Assembly (NCBI GenBank): GCA_024635795.1
Contig: JAGXIH010000017.1
Coordinates: 248,001-312,000 of the forward strand
Origin: Salegentibacter sp.
GTDB taxonomy: Bacteria; Bacteroidota; Bacteroidia; Flavobacteriales; Flavobacteriaceae
DNA length: 64,000 bases
Reading direction: 5' to 3'
The notes beneath the pieces were generated by a model that worked only from the letters and a program-made list of their open reading frames with translations, made no database searches and was not told the DNA's origin. Position 1 is the stretch's first letter. Each line of letters starts with the position of its first letter. This document shows, piece by piece, positions 37,259-46,292 of this stretch. The translations under genes were made by a program, and so were the position numbers.

Positions 37259-38794
37259 TTACTTCAACCATTTTTTAAAATCGATTTCCTCTTTAATAAG
37301 AGTTGCCAATTCTGAGATTTTCACCCGCTTCTGCTTCATACTATCCCTGTAGCGAAGGGTTACGGTCCTATCCTCCAAAGAATCGTGGTCTACGGTAATG
37401 CAGAACGGTGTTCCCACAGCATCTTGACGGCGATATCTACGACCAATCGCATCTTTTTCATCATACTGTACCTGTAAATCCCATTTCAATTCGTCTACTA
37501 TCTCCTGAGCTAGTTCGGGTAAACCATCCTTTTTAACCAATGGAAGTACGGCCGCCTTGGTTGGAGCCAGCACAGCAGGAAGTTTTAAAACCGTTCTGCT
37601 TGTTCCGCCTTCCAACTCTTCTTCTTTTAGAGAAGACGAAAATACTGCCAGGAACATCCTGTCTAAACCAATAGAGGTCTCAATTACATAAGGCACATAA
37701 TTCTCTTTAAGCTCCGGGTCATAGAACCGCAGTTTTTTTCCTGAATGTTCCTCGTGAGCTTTCAGATCAAAATCTGTCCGGGAATGAATTCCTTCAAGTT
37801 CTTTAAATCCGAAGGGGAAATTAAATTCAATATCTGTAGCGGCATTAGCATAATGAGCCATTTTTTCATGGTCGTGAAAACGGTAGTTTTCTTTTCCTAA
37901 ACCGAGGGAATCGTGCCATTTCTGGCGGGTTTCTTTCCAGTGTTCAAACCATTTTAGCTCCTCGCCGGGACGCACAAAAAACTGCATTTCCATTTGTTCG
38001 AATTCCCGCTGGCGGAAGATAAACTGCCTGGCGACGATCTCATTTCTGAAAGCTTTACCGATTTGCGCTATTCCAAAAGGAATTTTCATCCTTCCGGTTT
38101 TCTGAACGTTTGAGAAGTTTACAAAAATCCCCTGGGCTGTTTCCGGCCGGAGATATAAATCTGAAGCAGTTTCGGCCGAAGCGCCTAATTTTGTGCCAAA
38201 CATAAGGTTGAACTGCTTAACATTGGTCCAGTTTTTTGAACCGCTTTCAGGGCAGGCTATCTCCAATTCTTCAATAAGAGCTTTTACATCGTCGAGATCC
38301 TCTTCTGTCAACGACTTTGCAAGCCGCTCGAGAATCTCTTTTTGTTCCTTGCGGTAACGAATAACCCTAGGATTAGTAGTCACAAATTCCTCTTCATTGA
38401 AGGCCTCCCCAAAACGCTTTCGTGCTTTGGCAATTTCCTTTTCAGCCTTTTGATGGATCTTTTCGGCATAGTCCTCCACCAGCACATCGGCACGGTAACG
38501 TTTCTTAGAATCTTTATTATCAATAAGCGGATCGTTAAAAGCATCTACGTGGCCTGAAGCCTTCCAGGTGGTAGGATGCATCAGGATTGCGGCGTCAAGG
38601 CCAACAATATTCTGGTGCAGTTGCACCATGCTTTTCCACCAGTAATCTTTGATATTCTTTTTTAATTCGGCCCCGTTCTGACCATAATCGTAAACGGCGC
38701 TTAATCCGTCATAAATTTCACTCGACGCAAAAATATACCCATACTCTTTAGCATGGGATATTACATTTTTAAATAAATCTTCTTGTTTTGCCAT
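37259..38794 (-). CDS. glyS: Glycine--tRNA ligase (dimeric, single-chain type)
   Basis: Charges tRNA-Gly. The 511-aa class II synthetase is the homodimer type, not the alpha2-beta2 type. Motifs include YGYIFASSEIYDGLSAVYDYG at the N-terminus (split by a few changes), LRPETAQGIFVNF, FRNEIVARQFIFRQREF (motif 2), and a C-terminal anticodon-binding domain with AVGTPFCITVDH. The symbol is the common one for this type (glyQS is also used). The ATG lies 4 bases after a TATTTTTG element, so the mRNA may be leaderless. Confidence 0.95.
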   Translation of the reverse strand: MAKQEDLFKNVISHAKEYGYIFASSEIYDGLSAVYDYGQNGAELKKNIKDYWWKSMVQLHQNIVGLDAAILMHPTTWKASGHVDAFNDPLIDNKDSKKRYRADVLVEDYAEKIHQKAEKEIAKARKRFGEAFNEEEFVTTNPRVIRYRKEQKEILERLAKSLTEEDLDDVKALIEELEIACPESGSKNWTNVKQFNLMFGTKLGASAETASDLYLRPETAQGIFVNFSNVQKTGRMKIPFGIAQIGKAFRNEIVARQFIFRQREFEQMEMQFFVRPGEELKWFEHWKETRQKWHDSLGLGKENYRFHDHEKMAHYANAATDIEFNFPFGFKELEGIHSRTDFDLKAHEEHSGKKLRFYDPELKENYVPYVIETSIGLDRMFLAVFSSSLKEEELEGGTSRTVLKLPAVLAPTKAAVLPLVKKDGLPELAQEIVDELKWDLQVQYDEKDAIGRRYRRQDAVGTPFCITVDHDSLEDRTVTLRYRDSMKQKRVKISELATLIKEEIDFKKWLK

Positions 38795-38798
38795 AGCG

Positions 38799-38831
38799 CA
38801 AAAATAAAAAAACCGCCCCGATATTAGTCAA
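38799..38831 (-). promoter_or_regulatory. Promoter of glyS (leaderless arrangement)
   Basis: On the minus strand TTG (38831-38829), a 22-base spacer and TATTTTTG (38806-38799). Only 4 bases separate the element from the ATG at 38794. The promoter overlaps the terminator-like stem of the upstream gene. Confidence 0.6.
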
Positions 38832-38836
38832 GGCGG
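38804..38836 (-). terminator. Probable terminator of the coiled-coil protein gene
   Basis: On the minus strand CCGCC (38836-38832) and GGCGG (38817-38813) enclose a 14-base loop and are followed by TTTTTTT. The stem is short, so confidence is moderate. Confidence 0.5.
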
Positions 38837-38858
38837 CCTTTGAAATTTATATTTTTAA

Positions 38859-39743
38859 TTACTTAAGGCTGAAAGATCCTGTTCCCAGCAACACGTCTTC
38901 GGCATAGACATAAACCTTATAGGTTCCTTCCAACAGTTTATCTTCGTTGGTGTTAGCCAAAATACAAACATCGAGCTCATTGTTTTCATAATAAACCTTA
39001 GAGGCTGCACTATACACCATAGGTCCGCCTTCGTGGTTAACCACAATTTCATCGCCTACCAATTCATTTTCCGGGTTATAGACCTGAACATACATATTTC
39101 TTTCTCCGGGTCCGGCAAGATCATTGGCGGTAATGGTGAAACAAGTTCTTATCTGGTCTATTCTTCGGGTACGGTCGTTTTCCACCAGCTTTCCGCTGTT
39201 TCTTACTATCACCCCTTCTCCCGAAAGACTCGAGATTTTAAGTTGTGAAGCTCTGTCTACTTTGTTGGATAAACTTTGGTTTGTATTCTGAAGGGAATCT
39301 GAAAGTCGGGTTCTTTCCTGAAGGGCTAAGCTCGTGCTATCCAGGCTTGTTGCTATTCGTTGATTCTGAGCGCTTAAACTATCTACGATCCTAAATAATT
39401 TTTCTCTCTCCACCTTTAAATTCGAGATCTCCCGTTGAAGACGGGTATTCGTTGCATAGGTAGCATCATAATCTTTAACCGAATCCAGAAGACGCTCTAT
39501 TCTATCGCGTGCGTTCACAAGATCCTGGTCCAGCACTTCATTTTCCTCGATAGCCTCATCATATTTAACGATAAGGTCATTGAGTTCGTCTTCAATTACG
39601 GCTTTTTCCTTCTGGAGGATCGCCTTATTTTCTTTCTCTTCATTATAAAATTTGACGGTATAAATGCCCAGTACTACCAGGGCTACTGCCAGAATACCGG
39701 TTAAGACCTTCAAGGCTGTATTGTTCTTTTTTTCAGTCATCAT
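38859..39743 (-). CDS. Membrane-anchored coiled-coil protein of unknown function
   Basis: A 294-aa protein I cannot assign to a named family. One membrane helix lies near residues 10-30 (LKVLTGILAVALVVLGIY), followed by a long Glu/Lys/Leu-rich coiled coil (about 32-170) and a C-terminal domain (about 180-294) that looks beta-rich (FTITANDLAGPGERNMYVQVYNP). The topology predicts an inner-membrane anchor with the rest in the periplasm. The C-terminal part ends GTGSFSLK. It lies upstream of glyS on the same strand and divergent from comF. Tethering or scaffolding is plausible but inferred. Confidence 0.8.
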   Translation of the reverse strand: MMTEKKNNTALKVLTGILAVALVVLGIYTVKFYNEEKENKAILQKEKAVIEDELNDLIVKYDEAIEENEVLDQDLVNARDRIERLLDSVKDYDATYATNTRLQREISNLKVEREKLFRIVDSLSAQNQRIATSLDSTSLALQERTRLSDSLQNTNQSLSNKVDRASQLKISSLSGEGVIVRNSGKLVENDRTRRIDQIRTCFTITANDLAGPGERNMYVQVYNPENELVGDEIVVNHEGGPMVYSAASKVYYENNELDVCILANTNEDKLLEGTYKVYVYAEDVLLGTGSFSLK

Positions 39744-39804
39744 ATAATAGTATTTAATTTGTAAATTTAGGGATTTAGCAGGGCAAAAGACAAGATGTTA
39801 ACAA

Positions 39805-40485
39805 ATGTTTCAGGATTTACTTAATTTATTCTACCCAAAAATTTGCAATTGCTGTGAAACCGAACTGGTAACACACGAGCAAATTATCTGCACTTCCTGT
39901 CTTCACGAGCTTCCACTCACTAACTTTCACCTTGATAACGAGAACGCTACAAAAAAAGTATTTTCAGGAAGGCTTAGTATTGAAAATGCCACTTCCCTGT
40001 TGTATTTTAAAAAGAAAGGTATGGTTCAGCAACTAATCCATAATCTTAAATACCGGGGCAATCGGGAAATAGGAAATTTCCTGGGACAGTGGTTGGGAGA
40101 GGAACTTGCAAAAATCCCGGAATACGCCCAAATAGATGCGGTTGTCCCAGTTCCGCTTCACCGGAAAAAATTAAAGTCCCGTGGTTTTAATCAGGTTGAG
40201 GATTTTGGGAAGGAGATCGCAAAGAGCCTGGATGCCCAATACTTGGATGATGTTATTGTGAAAAGATCGGCTACTACCACCCAAACCTTTAAAAAAAGAT
40301 TAAGCCGCTGGGGAAGTATTGACGAAACTTTTATGATAGAAAACCCCGAAAAACTTGAGAACAAACACCTCCTGCTTGTAGACGATCTCATCACGACTGG
40401 CGCTACAATGGAGGCCTGTGTTTCAAAACTTCAAAAGATAAATGGAGTAAAGATAAGCCTGGCAAGCATGGCAATTACCGATTGA
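39805..40485 (+). CDS. ComF family phosphoribosyltransferase-like protein
   Basis: A 226-aa ComF-type protein. The N-terminal zinc finger shows paired cysteines (CNCC and CTSC near residues 14-33) and the C-terminal half is a type I phosphoribosyltransferase fold, with VPVPLHRKKLKSRGFNQ and the PRPP-binding loop LLVDDLITTGAT near residues 190-205. ComF helps in uptake of transforming DNA in competent bacteria. Many non-competent bacteria keep it, so its role here is uncertain. It is divergent from the coiled-coil protein. Confidence 0.9.
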   Translation: MFQDLLNLFYPKICNCCETELVTHEQIICTSCLHELPLTNFHLDNENATKKVFSGRLSIENATSLLYFKKKGMVQQLIHNLKYRGNREIGNFLGQWLGEELAKIPEYAQIDAVVPVPLHRKKLKSRGFNQVEDFGKEIAKSLDAQYLDDVIVKRSATTTQTFKKRLSRWGSIDETFMIENPEKLENKHLLLVDDLITTGATMEACVSKLQKINGVKISLASMAITD

Positions 40486-40542
40486 TGTTTGCCGGAAAAA
40501 CTAAAATAATCGTTTCTTTGTCTAAAGATTCATCGCGAAAAT

Positions 40543-42156
40543 ATGTTTAAACGGATTCCGAATTTTCTGCTTGTAATTTTCCTGGCCCTGGGTTTGGTTC
40601 AATGTGCAAAAAAGGGTATGCCCGAAGGAGGCCCCGAAGATGAGGAACCACCAAAATTTTTAAGAGCTACCCCGGAAAATTTCAGCACCAATTTTAACCG
40701 TGATGAGATTCGTATTTATTTCAACGAATACATCAAACTCAATAAGCCGCAGGAACAGATCATCATCTCGCCTCCTATGGATCCCAAACCTACCATTCTT
40801 CCTTTGGGAAGTGCGAGAAAGGATATTAGGATCGAGATCTTTGATACACTTCAGGAAAATACCACTTATACTATCAACTTCGGAAAAAGTATAGTGGATA
40901 ACAACGAAGGAAATGAATTAGATTATTTTAAATATGTTTTTTCTACCGGAGACTATCTTGATTCTCTATCTGTTCGGGGCACTGTTGACGATGCTTCGCT
41001 GAAAGAGCTTGCAGCGCCGGTTTCAATATTTTTATATGAGATAGATTCAACGTATTCAGATTCTATTGTCTTCAAAGAAAACCCCAGATATATAACCTAT
41101 TCCAAGGACAGCACCTTCACTTTCGAACTCGAAAATCTTAAGGCAGGTACTTACCGAATGATCGCGATTCAGGATAAAAATGCTAATTATAAATTTAATC
41201 CTAAATCGGAGAAAATCGGATTTATTGATGAGCCAATTAGCCTGCCAACAGATACCAGCTATAATATTACACTTTTTAAGGAGGAACTTGAATTTAGTGT
41301 TCAAAGACCAAAATTATTAAAGGGAAACCAGATCTTGTTTGGTTATGAAGGAGCCACAGATTTGGATAGTCTTGAGATCAAACTCTTAAATACCAAACCT
41401 GAAGGCTTTCGCTCCCGGATTGTAAAAGATTCCAAAACCGATACGCTTTATTACTGGTACAACCAAAAACCGGAATCCGACAGCCTTTCGTTTGAAATAG
41501 TGAGTCCTGAAAAGAGAGATACGCTTTTTACAAAGATATCTGAACTTGAACGCGATTCACTTAAAGTGACCGCGGAACCCAGTGGAAACATCGAATTCAA
41601 CCAAATTTTTAAATTTCGAGCCAATACTCCCCTGGTTGAGAGCAATGCCGACCTGATAAGAATTCTCGATAAAGATTCTGCAGAAGTGAATTTTTCAGCA
41701 GAGCTAATACTCATTAAAAACGAACTTCAGCTTCAATTTGAGAAAGAGGAGAACAACAAATACCAGATACAAGCCATACCCGGCGCCCTAACCGATCTCT
41801 TCGGAAAGACCAACGATACCATCAATCAGCAAATTTCTACAAAACCATATTCTGAATATGGTAGTGTGATTCTAAGACTTCAGAATGTTAACAGCTTCCC
41901 GATAATTATTCAGCTCACCAATGTAGATGGTGAAGTTAAAATTGACCGTTTTTCCGAAGGAGAAACCCAATTTCATTTCCAGTTTCTACCGCCTGGAGAT
42001 TATCTCATGAGAGTAATTTATGATGAAAACGGAAATCAAAAATGGGATACCGGTAATTATCTGGAAAAGCGCCCACCGGAAGAAATTCGATATTATCAAG
42101 ATACTCTGGAGGTACGATCTAACTGGGATTTGAATGAAAGTTTTATTTTAGAGTAA
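40543..42156 (+). CDS. Ig-like (SbsA-type) domain lipoprotein
   Basis: A 537-aa lipoprotein (signal ending LGLVQC, Cys near residue 21). Next comes an SbsA Ig-like/Big_5 domain (about 37-135: PPKFLRATPENFSTNF, RIYFNEYIKL), then further beta-sandwich regions with a GTYRMIAIQDKNANYKF stretch and a similar one near the C-terminus (GDYLMRVIYDENGNQKWD). Such proteins are frequent surface or periplasmic proteins of Bacteroidota without assigned function. It follows comF by 57 bp and overlaps the convergent amidase gene by 14 bp. Confidence 0.82.
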   Translation: MFKRIPNFLLVIFLALGLVQCAKKGMPEGGPEDEEPPKFLRATPENFSTNFNRDEIRIYFNEYIKLNKPQEQIIISPPMDPKPTILPLGSARKDIRIEIFDTLQENTTYTINFGKSIVDNNEGNELDYFKYVFSTGDYLDSLSVRGTVDDASLKELAAPVSIFLYEIDSTYSDSIVFKENPRYITYSKDSTFTFELENLKAGTYRMIAIQDKNANYKFNPKSEKIGFIDEPISLPTDTSYNITLFKEELEFSVQRPKLLKGNQILFGYEGATDLDSLEIKLLNTKPEGFRSRIVKDSKTDTLYYWYNQKPESDSLSFEIVSPEKRDTLFTKISELERDSLKVTAEPSGNIEFNQIFKFRANTPLVESNADLIRILDKDSAEVNFSAELILIKNELQLQFEKEENNKYQIQAIPGALTDLFGKTNDTINQQISTKPYSEYGSVILRLQNVNSFPIIIQLTNVDGEVKIDRFSEGETQFHFQFLPPGDYLMRVIYDENGNQKWDTGNYLEKRPPEEIRYYQDTLEVRSNWDLNESFILE

Positions 42157-42922
42157 ATTCATCGCGATCCTGAAGAAATTTTAACTGCTTTCTGGTTTTC
42201 TCCAGGTGATCCTTATCCAAACTAATCTCTTCAACAAAGGGCATTTCCCTGTTTTCTCCGGTTAAGTTTTCGCCTAAACAATCGTAAACCGCGCTGTGGC
42301 CAGAATAATCATGGCCATCACCATCGATACCGGTTCGGTTTATACCAATACAATAGCTCATATTTTCTATGGCGCGGGCCTTCAATAAAGCGTCCCAGGC
42401 CGCAACTCTTTTATTTGGCCAGTTGGCAACATAGATGAGAAGATCATAATCTTCGGTATTTCTTGACCAGACAGGAAAACGAAGATCGTAACAAATAAGC
42501 GGACAAATTCTCCAACCCTTGTATTCTACTATTAATCTTTCTTTGCCAGCGGAATAGGTTTTATCTTCTTTTGCTAAGGTAAAGGTGTGACGCTTGTCGT
42601 AGGTTTTATAACTCCCGTCCGGAAAGACAAAAAACAGGCGGTTATAGTAATTTCCGTCTTCAGTAATAATAAGGCTTCCGGTGACTGCGGCATTTTTAAG
42701 TATTGCCATCTCCCGCATCCAGTTAAAACTGAGTCCGTCATTCCTTTCGGCTAATTTTTCAGCATTCATACTGAATCCCGTAGTGAACATTTCCGGCAGA
42801 ATTATAAGGTCTATTTCATCTGAAAGAGCCTTAATTTCTTTTGAAAATAAACTGCGGTTAGCCTGTGGGTCTTCCCACTTAAGGTCTACCTGTAACAAAG
42901 CTGTATTTAGTGATTTACTCAT
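42143..42922 (-). CDS. Nitrilase-superfamily amidase (YafV/omega-amidase-like)
   Basis: A 259-aa carbon-nitrogen hydrolase. The catalytic triad can be placed: Glu44 in LPEMFTTGF, Lys110 in TYDKRHTF and Cys144 in LICYDLRFP. The YDKRHTF and NWPNKRVAAWDALL stretches match omega-amidases such as YafV/Nit2, which hydrolyse alpha-ketoglutaramate and alpha-ketosuccinamate, the toxic by-products of transamination. Exact substrate is inferred from the family. Length is normal. Confidence 0.88.
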   Translation of the reverse strand: MSKSLNTALLQVDLKWEDPQANRSLFSKEIKALSDEIDLIILPEMFTTGFSMNAEKLAERNDGLSFNWMREMAILKNAAVTGSLIITEDGNYYNRLFFVFPDGSYKTYDKRHTFTLAKEDKTYSAGKERLIVEYKGWRICPLICYDLRFPVWSRNTEDYDLLIYVANWPNKRVAAWDALLKARAIENMSYCIGINRTGIDGDGHDYSGHSAVYDCLGENLTGENREMPFVEEISLDKDHLEKTRKQLKFLQDRDEFTLK

Positions 42923-43024
42923 ACCTTAAAATTATCAATTTTTAAACAACTCATCCTAATTCCTTGTTAAACAATTGCAGAAAAAAGGCCTAATAGATAG
43001 CTTTAACTTATAAAATTTGAACTC

Positions 43025-43531
43025 ATGAAACTAACTGCCTTTTTAAACAAAGATACTTACACCCACGATACTCAAAGAGCACTAATTTCCGGATTGTTGG
43101 GAGGTCTCGCCGGAACTGCGGTTAAAAGCATTGTAGAACGCTACCTGCCGGTAAGAAAAGTTGAACAACGCTCGGTACAGATCAAGATCTTAGATGATCT
43201 TTCCACTAAGCTCACCGGAGGCCCAATAAGCGTACAAAACGAAGCACTTGCGGAACAGCTGGTAAATTTCCCGGTTGGTGCGACTCTAGGTGCCGCCTAC
43301 GGTTATGGAAAAAGAGACAAAGACCATCTAAAAATTACTGATGGGGTAATTCTTGGCACCACCACCTGGTTCACTACTCACGAAACCTCACTCCCGCTGC
43401 TGGGGCTGGAAGATAATCCAAAAGACATCCCCATTAAAACCCAGGCCAATGAGTTATTTGCTCACGTTCTTTTTGGAGTGACCACAGAACTGGTTAGAAA
43501 TTTTGTGAGTAGGAAACTGAAAAACCGTTAA
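43025..43531 (+). CDS. YagU/DUF1440-like membrane-associated protein
   Basis: A 168-aa protein resembling the YagU/DUF1440 family: an N-terminal LISGLLGGLAGTAVKSIVERY (split by small changes) followed by KVEQRSV, then moderately hydrophobic helices and a LFAHVLFGVTTELVRNFV segment. E. coli YagU is linked to acid resistance; here that role is inferred only from distant similarity. It is a single gene, ending 1 bp before the decayed exonuclease gene on the other strand. Confidence 0.65.
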   Translation: MKLTAFLNKDTYTHDTQRALISGLLGGLAGTAVKSIVERYLPVRKVEQRSVQIKILDDLSTKLTGGPISVQNEALAEQLVNFPVGATLGAAYGYGKRDKDHLKITDGVILGTTTWFTTHETSLPLLGLEDNPKDIPIKTQANELFAHVLFGVTTELVRNFVSRKLKNR

Positions 43532-43532
43532 A

Positions 43533-44046
43533 TTATTTTTCAAGCTGTTCAAGCATTCGACGAATCCTGTCTTCCAGTTTTTCTGAAGACAATTTTTCCG
43601 TACATTCGGTAATAAACGTATAACACTTCACCGGTTCATAAGGCACGGCCACACCGTCGTCTTCATCTTTATAATCACCACTAAAAACCCAAACCTCACC
43701 CTTATATTCCGCCCGAATCTGGGAAGATCCCATAATATGGCCGGCCGGATGAATGGAAAACTTCACCCCATTTATAATAAAAGTTCCATTCTTTTCCTGA
43801 AACTTCAATATCTCCCAACCGATATTTTATGATTGGTATGTTGCTGTGATGGGTTATATATTTTTTGTGTCCCCAGCGGGAATGATCGGCGTGGCCGTGA
43901 GAAATAATGGCTTTATTTACAGATTTCCAGGGATCGAGATAGACATCGGCGATGGCGCAAAAAATACCTTTATCATCAAATACTAACAGGGGTTTTTCCA
44001 TTTTTCTCCAGGGCTTGTGATTGAAATTACCCAAATTGCCTTTCAT
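43533..44046 (-). pseudogene. Decayed ligase-associated DNA exonuclease (MBL fold), frameshifted and truncated
   Basis: Two overlapping frames on the minus strand together give a metallo-beta-lactamase-fold protein. The first frame (44046, or more likely ATG 44001, to about 43810) carries GIFCAIADVYLDPWK and the intact metal motif HGHADH. The second (from about 43808) carries the next part, INGVKFSIHPAGHIMGSSQIR and WVFSGDYKDEDDG. A shift of one base is needed near 43808-43815. After FITECT (near 43599) the expected beta-CASP half is missing, and 21 unrelated residues precede the stop. About 170 of the usual ~335 residues remain. A ligase gene, its usual neighbour, is absent. Confidence 0.8.
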
Positions 44047-44132
44047 AAAAAAGGATTAAGAAAAGATTAGCGAAAGTCAAAACTACCATACTTTTTAGCA
44101 GACTTTTAAAAGAAAATGCTTTTAGCTTTAGC

Positions 44133-44140
44133 TATATTTG
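44133..44140 (+). promoter_or_regulatory. -7 element of the TerB-like gene
   Basis: TATATTTG, an exact TAnnTTTG match, ends 19 bases before the ATG at 44160. Confidence 0.5.
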
Positions 44141-44159
44141 TAATATAAAACTCAATCAA

Positions 44160-44588
44160 ATGTCAATTTCAGATTTATTCGGATCGGGGGAACATCTCCG
44201 AAACATTAACCATTTTGCCTGCATCGTCAACCTGGCAAGTGTGGATGGAGAGATCAATGAACAGGAGGAAATTCTTTTAAAACGTTTTGCCCATAAAATG
44301 GACATTACCGAAACTGAATATAAAACGGTAATTAGAAACCCAAAGGAATTCCATATTAGCCCATGCAATAGTGTAGAACAGCGCCTGGAGCGCCTGCATG
44401 ACCTTTTCAAAATCATCTTTGCCGATAGTACTATAGATCGGGAGGAAGAGGAACTGATTAAACGTTACGCTATTGGGCTTGGCTTTTCCAGCGCGGCTTC
44501 TGAATCTATTATTAAACGTTCTATCCAGATCTTCACAGGACAAATAAGTTTTGAAGACTACAGATCACTGCTTGATAAAAAAGAATAA
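44160..44588 (+). CDS. TerB-like (tellurite resistance/DjlA N-terminal type) protein
   Basis: A 142-aa, all-helical protein of the TerB superfamily. The conserved acidic pattern is visible in LASVDGEINEQEEILLKRFA and again in FADSTIDREEEELIKRYAIGLG, which bind metal in related proteins. No other ter genes are nearby, so tellurite resistance is unlikely to be its role; such single TerB proteins are common in Bacteroidota and unexplained. It ends at a good terminator. Confidence 0.82.
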   Translation: MSISDLFGSGEHLRNINHFACIVNLASVDGEINEQEEILLKRFAHKMDITETEYKTVIRNPKEFHISPCNSVEQRLERLHDLFKIIFADSTIDREEEELIKRYAIGLGFSSAASESIIKRSIQIFTGQISFEDYRSLLDKKE

Positions 44589-44611
44589 TATCTAATTAAG
44601 ATCAAGAATGG

Positions 44612-44637
44612 AAAATCCCACAAGAGTGGGATTTTTT
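44612..44637. terminator. Terminator between TerB-like gene and fbp
   Basis: AAAATCCCAC (44612-44621) pairs with GTGGGATTTT (44626-44635) around AAGA. A and T tracts on both sides allow use by both convergent genes. Confidence 0.9.
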
Positions 44638-44658
44638 CATTTTAAACCAGGATTAATT

Positions 44659-45669
44659 TTACTGGAATTTCTTCATAAATTCTTCGGCTTTTTCAACCAT
44701 ATTTTTGCTTCCTGCAAAAAAAGGTGCTCGCTGGTGCAACTCGGCTGGTTGGATATCCATAATTCTGGAAAAACCATCGCTGGCTTTCCCTCCAGCCTGT
44801 TCAATAATATAGGCCATAGGATTGCATTCATAGAGAAGTCGCAATTTGCCATTAAAGGCTTTTGAACTTTTTGGATAAATAAATATTCCACCTTTGATCA
44901 TATTTCTATGAATATCAGAAACCATGGAGCCAATATACCTGGAAGTATAAGGCCTGTCTTCTTCTTCCTCCTGGCAATATTTAATGTATTTTTTTACTCC
45001 CTCCGGAAAATGCACATAATTACCCTCATTAATAGAATAAATTCTGCCGTTTTCAGGAAACTTCATATCCGGATGTGAGAGATACCAGGAACCCAGGGCC
45101 GGATTCAGGGTAAAACCATTCACCCCATGGCCTGTGGTATAAACCAGCATGGTAGAAGTTCCGTAGATAATATAGCCGGCAGCAACCTGTTTATTCCCGG
45201 GCTGGAGAAAATCTTCTTTGGTTGCCGGAGTGCCTATAGGCGTTACACGGCGATAAACAGAAAAAATGGTTCCAACAGAGACATTCACATCAATATTAGA
45301 ACTTCCGTCAAGGGGATCCATCAAGACCACATATTTATTTTTATGGTCGTTGTTGCAACCGGCAATTGTTATGAAGTCGTCGTTTTCTTCGGAAGCTATC
45401 CCACAAACGATCTCCCGGTTGGTAAGGGTTTGAATAAATTTCTGGTTGGCGTAAACATCCAGTTTTTGCTGGTCTTCTCCCTGTATATTGGTTTCGCCGT
45501 AAGCCCCGATAATATCAACCAGCCCGGCTTTGTTTACCTCATGGTTTACCACTTTTGCCGCAAGACGTATGGAGTTAATCAATCTGGACAGTTCTCCGGA
45601 AGAATAAGGGAAATCTGCCTGATTATCTATTATAAATTCCCCAAGGGTTTGATATTGTTTAGCCATCAT
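44659..45669 (-). CDS. fbp: Fructose-1,6-bisphosphatase, class I
   Basis: Hydrolyses fructose-1,6-bisphosphate in gluconeogenesis. About 336 aa, with the metal-binding [17 protein letters not shown] signature near residue 120, the SEEND stretch and a substrate-site [13 protein letters not shown] segment. A TTG six codons upstream (45687) is possible but lies inside a clear -7 element, so the ATG pair at 45669/45666 is the better start. It is divergent from the first acetyltransferase gene and has a well-formed promoter. Confidence 0.95.
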   Translation of the reverse strand: MMAKQYQTLGEFIIDNQADFPYSSGELSRLINSIRLAAKVVNHEVNKAGLVDIIGAYGETNIQGEDQQKLDVYANQKFIQTLTNREIVCGIASEENDDFITIAGCNNDHKNKYVVLMDPLDGSSNIDVNVSVGTIFSVYRRVTPIGTPATKEDFLQPGNKQVAAGYIIYGTSTMLVYTTGHGVNGFTLNPALGSWYLSHPDMKFPENGRIYSINEGNYVHFPEGVKKYIKYCQEEEEDRPYTSRYIGSMVSDIHRNMIKGGIFIYPKSSKAFNGKLRLLYECNPMAYIIEQAGGKASDGFSRIMDIQPAELHQRAPFFAGSKNMVEKAEEFMKKFQ

Positions 45670-45684
45670 TTTGATTTTGTTCGT

Positions 45685-45715
45685 CAAAAATATTTAAAAT
45701 AAACACTAGCTACAA
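45685..45715 (-). promoter_or_regulatory. Promoter of fbp
   Basis: On the minus strand TTG (45715-45713), a 20-base spacer and TATTTTTG (45692-45685). It overlaps the alternative TTG start and supports the ATG at 45669. Confidence 0.7.
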
Positions 45716-45744
45716 CGTTTTCGTATAATATATATTTCAAGTTG

Positions 45745-45752
45745 TATTTTTG
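45745..45752 (+). promoter_or_regulatory. -7 element of the first acetyltransferase gene
   Basis: TATTTTTG, an exact TAnnTTTG match, 18 bases before the ATG at 45771. It is arranged back to back with the fbp promoter. Confidence 0.55.
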
Positions 45753-45770
45753 TCTTAAACAAAAGACGAT

Positions 45771-46253
45771 ATGGACTATACTATTAGAAAAGCAGTTCCC
45801 GAAGACATGCCGGCAGTTCTGGAGCTAATCCAAGAGCTTGCCGAATTCGAAAAAGAACCCGATGCAGTAATAATCACAGCCGAAGACCTTAAAAGAGATG
45901 GTTTTGGCGAAAATCCATCTTTTATCTGTTTTGTTGCTGAAGTAAACAGAAAAATAGAAGGAATGGCACTTTGTTATTACCGTTATTCAACCTGGAAAGG
46001 AAAAACCGTGCATCTGGAGGACCTGGTAATCAGAAAAGATTTCAGGCAGAAAGGTTTAGGAAAAGCCCTCTACACCAAGGTTATCGAATATGCTAAAAAA
46101 CAAGGAGTGAAACGGGTAGAATGGGTAGTGCTGGACTGGAATACTCCGGCGAAAAATTTCTATACCAAAAGCGGAGCTCTTGTCTTTGATGACTGGTGCA
46201 CCGTGCAAATGGATGAACAGGCAATGGACGAATATTTAAGAAACGCACGTTAA
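45771..46253 (+). CDS. GNAT acetyltransferase, SSAT/thialysine acetyltransferase-like (copy 1)
   Basis: A 160-aa GNAT enzyme with the acetyl-CoA loop RKDFRQKGLGKALY. Its sequence resembles the eukaryotic SSAT1/SSAT2 group closely: LELIQELAEFEK near the start, STWKGKTVHLEDLVI in the middle and VLDWNTPAKNFY near the end. Those enzymes acetylate polyamines (SSAT1) or thialysine and related amines (SSAT2). The bacterial substrate is unknown. A second copy lies 76 bp downstream, with high identity in the same motifs, so the pair is a tandem duplication. Confidence 0.88.
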   Translation: MDYTIRKAVPEDMPAVLELIQELAEFEKEPDAVIITAEDLKRDGFGENPSFICFVAEVNRKIEGMALCYYRYSTWKGKTVHLEDLVIRKDFRQKGLGKALYTKVIEYAKKQGVKRVEWVVLDWNTPAKNFYTKSGALVFDDWCTVQMDEQAMDEYLRNAR

Positions 46254-46292
46254 TTTAAAGCTAAGCCCCGGCATAATTAATAAATGTATTCC

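Noticed and set aside
44160-44588. Tellurite-resistance operon
   Set aside because: Only a single TerB-like gene is present, with no terA, terC, terD or terE beside it.
45670-45687. TTG start of fbp at 45687
   Set aside because: It falls in the TATTTTTG promoter element; the ATG at 45669 or 45666 gives a family-like N-terminus.
45127-45702. 191-aa plus-strand ORF
   Set aside because: It is antisense to fbp, with no family-like sequence and no own context.
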